Below the pieces are notes generated by a model. That model searched no databases. It was not told the origin of the DNA and saw only the letters and a list, made by a program, of their open reading frames with translations. A DNA stretch of 64,000 nt from Hydractinia symbiolongicarpus (taxonomy: Eukaryota; Cnidaria; Hydrozoa; Anthoathecata; Hydractiniidae), in contig NC_079879.1 of the NCBI RefSeq assembly GCF_029227915.1, forward strand, positions 5,208,001 to 5,272,000, in the 5' to 3' direction. The position numbers and the translations under genes are program-made. This document shows, in pieces, positions 46,494 through 57,596 of this stretch (the stretch's first letter is position 1; each line of letters begins with the position of its first letter).

Positions 46494-49400
46494 ATGCCAA
46501 AGAAAAGATCAGAATATAGTATGAACATTGTTCCAATCACAAATAGTTTGACAGAAAGTTTCCAAGCTGTTGAGTCATCCGATCATTTGTACAATTTAAT
46601 TCCGGAAAAAACTCTCTCTAATAAAATCAAATCAATAGCAACACCAAAAAGCTTGAGTACACAAGAAAATAAACTGCTATTACCCGAAGTTATTCAAGAT
46701 AAGTCAGAACAAACTGTATCTCGAAGGCTTGTTAAGCAAATCAGCAGAGGTTTATCATTTGCTGAAGATGTTGTCATTGAAAGAAGTCCACATTTAATAT
46801 CATATAACAAGAACCCTTTGAATAAAATATATAGTGAGATTGGTATTAAAAAGCAAGCAAAGAAACCTTTTTGTCAGAGGAAAAAAAATCATTCAATGTG
46901 TAAGAAAAAAATTGAGAAAGTTGGCTCAACTGGAAGTGGACCAAACAGTGAGTTTGTACTTGGTATCACAAATAGCATAGATCAATTTCAAAATTTAGAA
47001 CCCAAAACGTCTGCCCTGCATCTACCATTTTCAAGCACAAAATCAACGATACCATATAATGACGATAAAGAAAAAATAAAATCACACAGCTGGGAAGAGC
47101 ATGTTTTAGCCAAGCTAAATAAAAGTACAGCAGATATGATCATAAAAAAGCTTACTCCCAGTCAACATCATGATAAGCTTAAACTCTTTTTACATGATTT
47201 GGAAGTGAATAAAAGTGCAAAGACGGCAATAACAGAAAGTGTGGAGCAGAACTGTAGTGACTCAACAGATAATGATGTGGACCAGGAATATTTTTTAAAT
47301 TTTAAACACGGAGGAGAACAAGGCAAAGTTCGTAATGTTTTGCAGAACATCTATCCATGTTCTCCATTAGAGTGGTCAAATGAAAGAGATATGAAAAATC
47401 AGTCAGCAAACACAAAAACACACAGATTAATAAAAGGAATGAAGAAATGGAAAACTTTTCCCGTCCCCGTAGATGTAAGTTTTTTTATATTTAATAGGAA
47501 TTTCATGCTTGTTCACATTATTTCATGATTACTGCTTCTTAGGCAAACGAAGTTAACATGAAAGTTACACATCTTGAAACTGAAGTCAGCAAAGCAGAAG
47601 CCACATGTATTAATTTGAAGGAATCGATTGAAGAAAAAAATAACAGACCTCTGTTAAAAATTGGTATAGTTGATTGTTCTTTGTTAATAATAATGTTAAC
47701 CTCAACAGTTCTTTTAGAATGAATTCCTTAAAATTGAATTTTCTTGAAGCTTGAACTATATTTTTTCTTCAGTAATAATTGTCTTGAAAAATCTTAAATA
47801 ATTCAAAAAAGTTTCAATAAATCTCCTGGCATTTGATGAAAGCATTATATAAAATAATATCTGTCATTTTTAGTTGATGAATGGCGTTCAAAATGGTTAC
47901 TTGAGAAAAAATCTTACACTATAGAAGAACTCTTGAAAGCCATGTCTAATATAAACGATCATGTTCGATTAGCTGCAGTGTCTACAGCTGGAACATTATT
48001 ACGCAATCAAGAAGGTATCTCTTTTATACTTTTTCAACACTTTGAAATTTCAATGTCTTGATAACAGTTATATGTTGTAGAAAGTCAGCAAGAAATATTG
48101 GCGAGTGAATCTAAATCGTCGATTCTGAACGAAGTAAAAAACAAACTAAGTGATCCGTGTCAGTATGTTAGTGTGGCAGCTGCTGCAACTTTGTACAGTG
48201 TCGATAGAGGAAACCAACAGGTTTGTACTTTCCACCTCTCCATTGTAAAAATCACTAACAATATGATTAAAGGCAACTGTAGACAGCACGCTTTATGATT
48301 CGATACCTTAAGATAAGAATTTTTATGTTACTTATTTTTGCGATTTTAGGCCCTATTCGCCAAATTAAGTTTCTCAAAATTGCACTTTTTACAAAAATAT
48401 TTCAGCAAAAGTAGGCCAACAAAATTTGCGATTAACCAATCGCAAATTTTTAACATTTGCTCTTTATATTTATTTGTGCAGTGATATAATTTATGTTTTT
48501 GATAACAACACTTTTTCTTGGAAGAGTTTCAGGAAAGTCCACTATGGCAAGAATAAATTATAAGATTTTAAAATTTTAAAAAACGTATTGCAAAAATCCA
48601 CACAAAAATTTTTTTAAGGCTTCTTAATCGCAAAATTCTGTTCCAGGCTTCAGAAATTTTAATGAATTCTGTCAAACATGGTGCACCGACAGAAAGATGG
48701 CTAGCTGTACAATGTTTGGCGGAGTACGAACATGTCGATGATTGTGTGATTAGAGAATTGTTGACACATATTAATGGCAGTGACGTTGTCAAATCAAAAA
48801 AAGCTTCTGAATTGATCAAAAACCTTAGTTGTTTTACAGTAAGTTATAAAATGTATGCCCTACAACACCGCGTTGTAGCCATCATAACAGCCACCTGCGA
48901 TATTTTCAACGGATTTTAGATTTTTTTACACAAAATCAGAAATGACAATGTGTACACTATTCAATAGGCACAAACCTAAATGAAGTAAAAAATATTTTTA
49001 GGAGTCGATTCAGTACATGCTTGCGGAACAGCTGAACAGCACCAGCTGGAAAGATAGAGTGACAGCGTGTAAGGTGTTTCCACTATTAAATGGAACACTA
49101 CGCAGGGTAAATGTTTCAATGTTTTTTATCATTTCTTCGTTTTTGAGGTTGAAATTGACACGTAACAACTTCATGTAGGATATTGCGAACAAGTTATCTT
49201 TTCTAATGTGGAATGATTGGAATACAGATGTGAGAGCGGAAGCTGCTAATGCTTTAGGTAAAACCTCAAATGGAAAGGTGCGTGAAATTTATTTTAGTGA
49301 AATTATTTTCTTCTTTGAAATGTGAAGTTATGATTGATAAAATTGTTCTTCTAATTGAATTTTGCAATAGTCTTTTTGTGATCCCTATTTTTATTAGGAC

Positions 49401-52400
49401 TAATATCCTGTCCCCCACCCCTCTCAGGATCATATTTACCGGGATTCTACTATATAAAGAAAATAATTATCAAAATAGGATAATTTTGGTGCGACTTCAG
49501 TTCTAAGATGTATTGTGTATGTAGTCAGGACGGAGGGATTAAATAAACTCCTGATTAGTCGTACTTCTTAAGAAAGTCCAAGGTATCGAGACTTCAATAT
49601 CTTGGACATTCGTTAAGTCGGACAAATACCCTGACATATTTTATTGTGTCTCAGTGCCGTATGTTTGACTATCATTCACTTTGTTTATCAGCTTGTCCAC
49701 GATACTTTGTGCAAATATCTAACAAGTAAAGACCAAATAAAACAAATTGAAGCTTTAAAAAAGGTAAAGTATATACACGATATATTCATGGTTGTTTAAA
49801 AGTCTAGTGTTGGTATACCTTAAAAGAAAATATTTTTGCGAAACTTCTTTTTGCAAATTTTTTTTTTGCTGTTTTCGACTATACTCGCAACATTAAGTTT
49901 CGCAAAGTTCTACTCTTTAGAGAAAATTCTTGACGACGATAAGGTGTTTTACTTAATATTAGGTTTTGATGCTATTTCTAAAGGTTGTTAAAAAAGAACT
50001 CTTTTCTTGGAAAATAATAAAAATACAAAATTCAGATACTTATTTTTTATAAAAGAAGCCTTCCAATCGCAAACATTAGTTGTGCATTATTTACGAGAGT
50101 TTCCAATCGCTGAAATAATTTCCGCATGTTGCGAAAACAAAAATTTAATTTCTTCCGCAGGTTTTATCTCCGGGCTCCGCAAAAAGAAGTTCTACAAAAG
50201 TTTCTTCCCTTAACCCTATTTGGTATGGGGGGGGGGGAGGGGGGGGATAATGTGCCCGCGGCATTTTCAAAGTCCCATTACTTTTTAATTACGGGATAAA
50301 ATTCCTTGAAATTTTAGGACGTTTCCTAACTTTTATAGGTCTTTCGCACAATCTAATTTTTTTTTACAAAAATTGTCGTGTCAATGTCACTTTGTCCTTT
50401 ATTAACAGGTGGTCATATTGCTGTAGTGCTAAAAATAAATGTTTTATAAACTAACCAGTTTATGAATATGTGATTATGCATGTGATACTGACATAAAGTC
50501 ATCATACAATATTGACATACACACTGTATAATTTGCAGACGGGAGTATTGGTAATTTACTGACCGGAATATTTCTATTCTCCTATTTTTTATATCTATCG
50601 TAATATGGCGACGTCATAGGTCATTTTGTCACATGTCAATCCAATTTGACTTGTTTGAGTACTAACTGACATGAATGCGCATTGATATACCAAATTTTAT
50701 TCCATGACAGCTACTAACACCAAGGTTCTCAAATATCGATTTTTTTAAACAAATTTGAATTCTGATCGATTTCCATTTTCTCACCAGAGAAATTCTTTGG
50801 TAACACCTGTAAATGTTTCTAATAATGACTTACATTCTTATATTATGTTTTTTAATGACTAGTACTGCAAATATTTGTAAAAAAGATATAAAAAACGATA
50901 GTTTCCAAAAAAGACATATTTTCGCAAACCATTGTCTCATTATGACGTCATCACTTCCTGTGATGACATGTCAACCAAAATATTTTGTCATTAATTAAGT
51001 CACAACATATTGATGCTTCTTTGTGCCAAGTTTCGTCACTTTAAACCAAACAGAACAAAAGTTACAGCCCGCGGGCACTTTATGCCACACTCATACTTAC
51101 AAGGGTCAAAAAGTCCATACCAAATAAGGTTACTTCAGTGTTTTCTGGAGATATGAACGATGAGTTTAAATTTATCTATTTATGAGTTAACAGCAGGTAA
51201 TGGGAATGTAACAAAAAACTGTTTGTTTGTTTGTTTTCTTGTTTGTTTGTTTTCTTGTTTGTTTGTTTTGGTAATCTACGAATCCGTTCTTTGTTTTCAG
51301 ATATCACAATTCGGTATCGTTACGCCTCATTTATTTCCACCCATTCTCTCAAATTTGCAATCTAAACATGACGCAGTATGCTTGGAATGTGTCAAGGTAC
51401 TTAAGAATTGACATATAGTATGTATACAAAGTTTATAGTCTCACGTACGCCTGACAATGCGTTCCTTTTGTCTTGACAGGCCGTCAATGTGATGCGATTA
51501 AATGATGAAGAAGTTATTCAATCCCTTATTAAACTGGTTTCTTCAGATCGAAACTGGAAAATTAAAGCATTCGCTATTAATGGTACGTCTTTTGTATGCA
51601 GATGCAAGGAGGTTGTTAAACCTACTTCGTGTATTAGAAATACAAAAACATTAAAATATTTTAATCTTTGAAACTTCATACTTCTTGCTTTCGAAATAAC
51701 TAACAGCTTGTTAAACCAATAAACATTTTCACCACTGATATCACAAGCAAACAATGTTGCCAACTGCCAACTAGGTAGAAAACATGCCAATTCAACTTTC
51801 CGAACACGTCGCATAATTTACAGCGTGAAAAATTTGTTCTACTAAACTATATGTATTTTTATTTAATATTTTTGTTCAGCTCTAGGTTCAATTCCCCGTT
51901 CCCTCTATACGGCTAATTCGCAATGCATTATGGTAGTTGTATTCCGCGAAAACGTAAACAAACCATTCGTAGTAACAAAAATGGCCGAACAAGTACACTT
52001 CATCCTTAATTCTACTCAAAACCAAAGCGATATACAAAATTCTAATCAAGACAACAGTTTTTTTCAAAACTTGGGCTCTCCTGCAAGCATTGGCTCAAAC
52101 TTTTCATCAAGTTCAAGCTTTTTATTGCAAGCTAAAAGTAAAGGAGGAGGGATAACTTGCTGTGTACCTCTCTGTCAAAACAACTCAAAGAAGAATCCAG
52201 ACTTATCTTTTTATGTCATTCCTAAAGACTCAGAGCTTCGAAAGAAATGGCTTTTTATGATCAGTAGAAAGGATTTTGTACCTTCTACATCGCATAGAGT
52301 TTGCTCTGTTCATTTCACTGGTGGAAAGAAGACATATATGAACAATGTTCCCACAATAGTCCCAAAAACTATCAAACCAACAGCTAGCAAACCAAGAAAA

Positions 52401-55400
52401 ACTCTCAACAGTACAAACTGTAAATTGCAACTATTTTCTCCTGTGAGGGCTACGACAAATGACATTGCTGCAGAATTATCTGTGGAGGAAGAGTTAAAAC
52501 AAGAGTTGGAAAAATTGAGAGCCGAAATTAGTTGTATGAGAATTCATGAAAAGGAACTTGATCAAACTATTGAAAAACAACAAGCCACTATAAGTGACAT
52601 AGCATTTTCAATTGACCGGTTTAAACACAATGAAGCACACTTTAAGTTTTATACCGGATTCGAATCTTATAAATTATTCAAAGCAGTTTTAGAATATTTA
52701 CAACCAGCTGCAAATAAACTAATATATTGGGGTTCAAATACTAACACTGAAAATACAAAAAATATAAACTCTACAAAACGAGGCCGATCACGATCATTGA
52801 GCGCAGAAGAAGAATTCTTTATGATACTGGTTCGAATTCGATGTGGACTTTTGTTAGAAGATATGGCTGTTCGATTTAATATGTCGACAAGTCACATAAG
52901 CAGAATATTGATTACATGGACAGATTTTTTACATTCACAATTCCGTATGCTTCCAATATGGGCTTCAAAAGAAACAGTACAAAATAGAATGCCGAAATGT
53001 TTTCAAAAAAGTTACCCAAATACCCGTGTCATATTAGATTACAACTTTTGTATAAACAATAAAATCAATTTCATTGACTTGTGTTACTGCCATCACACCT
53101 TGACATTGGTGAAAATAATTATGTCTTTCTTTGAGTTTTGGCTTGCCATTCGATATTTGTAAAAAAAAATTTTTATCTTTGCATGCGTCAGAAATAGAGC
53201 AATCCTTTTTTGAATATGGGCACTTCACCTCAATCAATCGAGCATTCCCATTCAAAGTTGTTGCGCCATCAGGACTTGCACCTAACCACGGCCATTTTGG
53301 ATTAATAACGAAACCACATTTTTCGACTTCAATATTTTTCTCGGTTTGATACCAGTTTAGAGCATTAACTTCATTTTCTAAGCCCCATTTGCAGGCCTCT
53401 GATGTAAAGTTTTTATTTTTATTTAGACATTTTTGTAATATGCTTTTTGGATGTATATTTTTTCTTCTATTTATAATAGATCCAAAATTGGATGATGTTA
53501 TGCGTTTCTTTCTTTCTGTGTACCACATATCACATTTATACTGAGTACATGTGGATTTTTCTATGTCTCGAACTTGTTCGGCATTGACATGAATGAAATT
53601 GTTTACAAATGACTTTTGCTCATCTGATAACTCTGCTATTTCTGGTTCAAAGTCAAGAGCCTGCAAAAATAAATTAACTGTCGGACGTAATTCAACTGTT
53701 TCACTGTTTGTCTGTTCAAAATTAAATTCTTTTATAGATGTGTCATAAAATGATGATGGTTTATAGTCATTTCCTTGTAATAAATATGCCATTGAAGTTC
53801 CTTGCCCTATTTCAAATAAGTCTGTCGCTAATTTTTTGACTTTTTCGGTTGAGGGCTCATGTGCAAACAGTGGTGTAGAACAAAATTTTCTATTTCCTGT
53901 GACCAACGGTCTTTTGCGACTTTCATTTGTGTCTTTCGTAAGGTCTGCTTTCTCGAATGCCATTGCAGAAAATTTTATTGGTGCAGAATTTGCACTTTCT
54001 CCAGGTACATGCCATTTTTGTAACAAATCTGTGCATGTCTTGTCATCAGGGACAATTTTTAAGTCCAACTGTTTGTATTCAACCAATTGAAATAGAACTG
54101 CTGCGACATGCTTACAGCATCCTCCTGCTCCAGCTTTACATAAACATTTCGCATACAAAATATCACCACTTCTTTGACACAGGTGGACATAAACAGAATA
54201 TTTTTCTCTTTTCATGGAAGCAGCTACAAAACATTTCACAAGAAAAGTTAATTTTTCAGCCATAACATTACTTTTAACTCTCACTTTCTTCACGTAGCTC
54301 TCCTTGAATAGTTGGTATCCAAGAATTTTATGCTTTGTAGCACCCTTCGGCTTGCTATCACAGCTATTTCCAAGAACTAAATATTGGTGAATTTTCTCCT
54401 GGGTGATCGAAGGCATAGCTGCAAGATCAGTTGACCATTGACTTATATCTTCGTGTGTTCTTTCCTCCACTTCTTCGTCCCTCTCGGCATTTGTTAATTC
54501 TTTAAAAACAGGTCTTGGTACCACACAAGAGCTTTGAGAAAAGCTAGGCCCAAGATCTGTAGAGCTTAAAATTATATCTAAATCTGTATCCTTATTTATT
54601 ACTTCCATTTCGACTTCTTTCACTCCTAAAACCTCACTAACTAACAATATTTAAATGTTTACATCAATAACACGGGTTTTGGATAAGGGAGATAATGATT
54701 TTCTTGAGGAGATTTGAAAATTATCACAAACAATAACGGCTTTTTGTTATTATCGCCACAATAAAAAGAATGCTGTTATTTATTTACAAACTCTCGCTTC
54801 TGGGAGGGAAAACTGTAGAATACAACTACCATAATGCATTGCGAATTAGCCGTATAGAGGGAACGGGGAATTGGTAAAAAGTCCTCTTCAGTTCGTAATT
54901 GTCTTCTGTGGGCCTTACATTACGGTAAAAAGACAGCAGTGCGGGTTGAAGCTTGTGCTACAATCGGAAGACTTGCTTTCAAAGATACAGAGGTAGTGAA
55001 CGTCCTTCGAGATATGGTCGTGGTCGAAAAAAACGAACGAATCAAACGGTAACCGTGTTTTTATTTCTTCTTTCGCGTTAGTGACAAAACAGATTGACTA
55101 AATTATTTTTTCTATGAAGGCAAGTCGAACGTGTCTTGAGTTCTATGGGACTGGAACCCAGTGATGACGTCGGTATGATGGACGCCATTCGAGATAAGGT
55201 CAAACATTTATGTCGTAAAGATATTGTCATAGCAAGTATATTATTAAAATCGGATGATTTTCAGACGTACTTGGACGAATTTGGGGAAGGAAATCAACAG
55301 GTACCTAATTTGTTGCTAGCATCACTTTTAAAAAATTTGGATCCTTGTGATGCAAATGTTTCATCTTTTTAGTTTGCAGAAAACACAACCGGTGACGAAC

Positions 55401-55552
55401 CGTTGAGCGTGTTAGATAAAGATTTTCCTCCATCACTCGAAGCATATCACATACGGAAAAACACAAAACAAGAAACTAAAATTCCACGCATCAATCCGTC
55501 CTACATTCCGTACTGGAGTGAATCATCGGAAAGTTTTTTTGATCCAAGGTGA
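46494..55552 (+). CDS. HEATR4-like HEAT-repeat protein, exon 11 split by a transposon
   Basis: Thirteen exons: 46494-47474, 47543-47663, 47874-48014, 48081-48220, 48647-48838, 49002-49106, 49179-49277, 49692-49763, 51301-51396, 51480-51582, 51880-51892 joined to 54872-55048, 55120-55300, 55373-55552. Without the insertion the phases fit and give 866 aa. Exon 1 (327 aa) is low complexity; the ATG follows an acceptor at 46485. Exon 2 predicts a coiled coil. Exons 3-12 form HEAT-type helix pairs such as HVRLAAVSTAGTLL, YVSVAAAATLYSV, DVRAEAANALG and AVRVEACATIGRLAF. The pattern WKDRVTACKVFPLL / LMWNDWNTDVRAEAANALG suggests HEATR4, a scaffold of unknown role. Exon 11 is interrupted by the element 51893-54869, so this allele may be disrupted. 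A stop follows DPR at 55552; a weak donor there offers another end. Confidence 0.75.
49820..50213. mobile_element. MITE-like inverted-repeat segment in HEATR4-like intron 8
   Basis: The left end reads TTAAAAGAAAATATTTTTGC then GAAACTTCTTTTTGC. The right end, inverted, reads TTAAGGGAAGAAACTTTTGT then AGAACTTCTTTTTGC. It resembles the ends of the CGCGAAA MITE but lacks its core. It abuts the next element. Confidence 0.4.
50213..51130. mobile_element. 918-bp TA-type MITE with poly-G tract
   Basis: Ends ACCCTATTTGGTATGG (left) and, inverted, ACCTTATTTGGTATGG (right), each flanked by TA (50211-50212 and 51131-51132). Subterminal words TGTGCCCGCGGC and GCCCGCGGGCAC are also inverted. Near the left end is an 11-G run, an A, then eight or nine G. 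No coding capacity. Confidence 0.7.
51221..51270. repeat. (GTTT)n microsatellite
   Basis: Runs of GTTTGTTTGTTTTCTT repeated three times in the intron just before HEATR4-like exon 9. Confidence 0.85.
51930..53162 (+). pseudogene. THAP-domain DDE transposase, C-terminally truncated
   Basis: Open for 410 codons. The element's own start is more likely the ATG at 51981 (MAEQVHFIL). Residues about 70-155 form a THAP finger: TCCVPLCQNN, FYVIPKDSELRKKW, RVCSVHFTGG. A coiled coil follows (EEELKQELEKLRAEI). Then comes a helix-turn-helix with LSAEEEFFMILVRIRCGL and MSTSHISRILITW, and the start of the DDE_Tnp_4 fold, YPNTRVILD, whose Asp would be the first catalytic residue. After that Asp (53039) the ORF reads the antisense of the nuclease gene, so the rest of the catalytic domain is missing. 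Unlikely to be an active transposase, but an intact DNA-binding half. Confidence 0.8.
53034..54647 (-). CDS. SWIM zinc-finger and YqaJ-like nuclease of the transposon, 3'-truncated
   Basis: A 537-aa minus-strand ORF. Residues about 160-200 hold a SWIM finger (AKCLCKAGAGGCCKHVAAVL). The C-terminal third is a YqaJ/lambda-exonuclease-type domain: RITSSNFGSIINRR, KWGLENEVNALNWY, WLGASPDG, RLIEVKCPYSKK (the E-x-K core) and HQCQGVMAVTQVNEIDFIVY. It ends abruptly (TKVVI) at the same junction that truncates the transposase, so the last beta strand and C-terminal helices are probably lost. In related elements this protein accompanies the transposase; its exact role is unknown. Confidence 0.82.
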   Translation of the reverse strand: MLVSEVLGVKEVEMEVINKDTDLDIILSSTDLGPSFSQSSCVVPRPVFKELTNAERDEEVEERTHEDISQWSTDLAAMPSITQEKIHQYLVLGNSCDSKPKGATKHKILGYQLFKESYVKKVRVKSNVMAEKLTFLVKCFVAASMKREKYSVYVHLCQRSGDILYAKCLCKAGAGGCCKHVAAVLFQLVEYKQLDLKIVPDDKTCTDLLQKWHVPGESANSAPIKFSAMAFEKADLTKDTNESRKRPLVTGNRKFCSTPLFAHEPSTEKVKKLATDLFEIGQGTSMAYLLQGNDYKPSSFYDTSIKEFNFEQTNSETVELRPTVNLFLQALDFEPEIAELSDEQKSFVNNFIHVNAEQVRDIEKSTCTQYKCDMWYTERKKRITSSNFGSIINRRKNIHPKSILQKCLNKNKNFTSEACKWGLENEVNALNWYQTEKNIEVEKCGFVINPKWPWLGASPDGATTLNGNARLIEVKCPYSKKDCSISDACKDKNFFLQISNGKPKLKERHNYFHQCQGVMAVTQVNEIDFIVYTKVVI

Positions 55553-57596
55553 CGATGCTAAAAAAATGTTCAGTAGTTCATTCATTTATTTATTGTTTTA
55601 TGTATTTTTTGTATACAAAAGGAATATTTATTCTCTTTTCGACATTTTAAAACATATATGTATAAACCACGGTGCTTGGTTGACGGAGCTAACAAAAGAT
55701 AAAACAAAACTAACAAAGTTAAAACACCTTAACACATAAACAAGTTTCCTTGTATTCCTAGCTCTGCTAACCTGTTTTCTTTATACTGGACTTTTTATGT
55801 GTGAGGTATTCTGAAAGGGGATTGCTTTACTCAACTAAAATAACGTGTCAATAAAAAAAGCTCTGTTGATGAAACATGGTAGGAATGTAGTACAGCATAA
55901 AAGACAATTGCAGAGGGTATAAATTTGATGACGTCAGCAATTTTACTATGTTATTAGTATTTGGGAGAATACAAAACGTGAGTAATAATAATGCTGTTAT
56001 ATTGGAGAGTGATTTGGTTATGGACTGTGTTGCACTTAATACCGACTGTTTTTGGTGTTAGGTGCAAAGAAACATTGGGAACACGTTTGCCATAAGCCTA
56101 CTCACCGTACTGTCTGAAGCCTTAGAGAAACGCATATTTAATGCTCAAATGGTGACCTTGCTTTCAGATTTTTCTTTACCCTGTCACGAAGAAATTAGGG
56201 TGCTGGTACTCGAGTACTATTTGGAAATCAAGCTAAAAAAATAGTAATATCCTTGAGCGCATCACTGAACATCGAATATATGAATTATGGCTTCTATTAA
56301 TTTATTATGAAGAAGTATACACGGCTTTTTTATATTAGAATCAGTAAAATCTGCCCTGGAGACTGGCTGTTCTTATATTCTTATATTTAGGGCCATTGTC
56401 AACCTGAATTATTTTTTTTTAATAGTAAGAACACAACTTTGGAATTTAGCTTTATGCGGGTTTTCTCTCTTTTTTTTCTTCGATAACGACAATCGGTTGT
56501 TCACATATGGATGCACGTGCGTATTTTCCTCGTCTCAACCATAAAATAACAAAGGGACGAAAAGTCTTTTTTTTTTTCAAATCTAAATGTATTTTTGTGG
56601 ATTTTTTTTAAATCGCAGCATACTTTAATTAAAGACAAAGTTAAATCGCTGTTTTAAATCCGTCAAGTTATTGCGCATGTTAAATAGATGCAAATGTTTC
56701 GATTTTGGAGAAGAGAATATGCGAATCATGGACAAATCTTGGTGGGTTCCTGCTCGATTCATGTTTTAGTAAGTTTGAAATTAATCGTTTTAGTGTTTTA
56801 GAAAAGGATTGAAGAAGTTCGACGGGAGAAATTCGAGGAAAAAGCGATTAAAAACATTAAAAAAAACTGTGTTATAGGAGTTAATGTATTATACAAAATA
56901 ATTAATTTGAAAAATGAAATAAATTATTCATATAATTAAACAAACAAACTTGAGTGTCATTTTAAATACTGGATTCAAGGATGACTGGAAAAGGTCAAGC
57001 ACATAACTCAAATATTGGTGCTAAAATTAAGTGTTGATGATGGAGCGTCAAAAATGAAATATTTAAGAACTAGTTCCCACTAAATTAATCGGTCGACATT
57101 CAAGTATATAAACTGGTTCTTGAAATCTAAAAAGTGTTGACCTATTGACAAAAGCTAATTGTTATGTAAAATACAAAACCACATACTGACATATAAATAC
57201 ATAAAACTGTATACGTTGAAAAATGTAAAAACAAAAAAAAATCAGTACAAAAAACAACTGAAGAGGATTATAAAAAGTTTAAAATTATAGATATGTATAT
57301 ATGTACAGATATAAAAGTGTAAAAAACATAAGTTCTTTGTTTTTATTAATAAAATATTTCGCCCCTGTGGCATCCATAAAATATTTTAAAATGTTCTCCA
57401 TCTTAGTGCTTATTTTGCTTTTTTTTCGTGCTTGAAACGAAATCGTTTTTTCCATGTGGCGACTTCACTGGAACGAGAGTCATGCTAAAGCCGACAATGC
57501 TTTTCTTCTTGTTGGAACATCATTGCTAGGTCGGGTTGACGACGAAATAAATAGGAAACATTTCCTAAATATCTCACACATTTTGTTTTTTTATCG
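55553..57596. other. Gap between convergent HEATR4-like and FGFR genes
   Basis: It contains the 3' flanks of both genes. A 60-aa ORF at 56062-56244 follows a good acceptor (GGTGTTAG) and has a helix-like composition (SLLTVLSEALEKRIFNAQMV). I found no donor in HEATR4-like exon 13 that joins it in frame, so it is left as a possible alternative last exon. The rest is AT-rich. Confidence 0.4.

Larger units (their letters stand above)
51893..54869. mobile_element. ISL2EU-like DNA transposon inserted in a coding exon
   Basis: Perfect inverted ends of at least 50 bp (TCCCCGTTCCCTCTATACGG, then CTAATTCGCAATGCATTATG, then GTAGTTGTATTC). A 2-bp AT flanks each side (51891-51892, 54870-54871), and the exon reads cleanly across a single AT. 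It carries two convergent genes, a THAP-domain DDE transposase (+) and a SWIM/YqaJ nuclease (-). That gene pair with a 2-bp target is the signature of the ISL2EU/IS4EU group related to PIF/Harbinger. The identical TIRs suggest a recent insertion. Both genes lack their 3' ends. Confidence 0.88.

Noticed and set aside
56062-56244. 60-aa ORF after a good acceptor as the HEATR4-like last exon
   Set aside because: No donor in exon 13 joins it in the right frame; kept only as a possible alternative exon.
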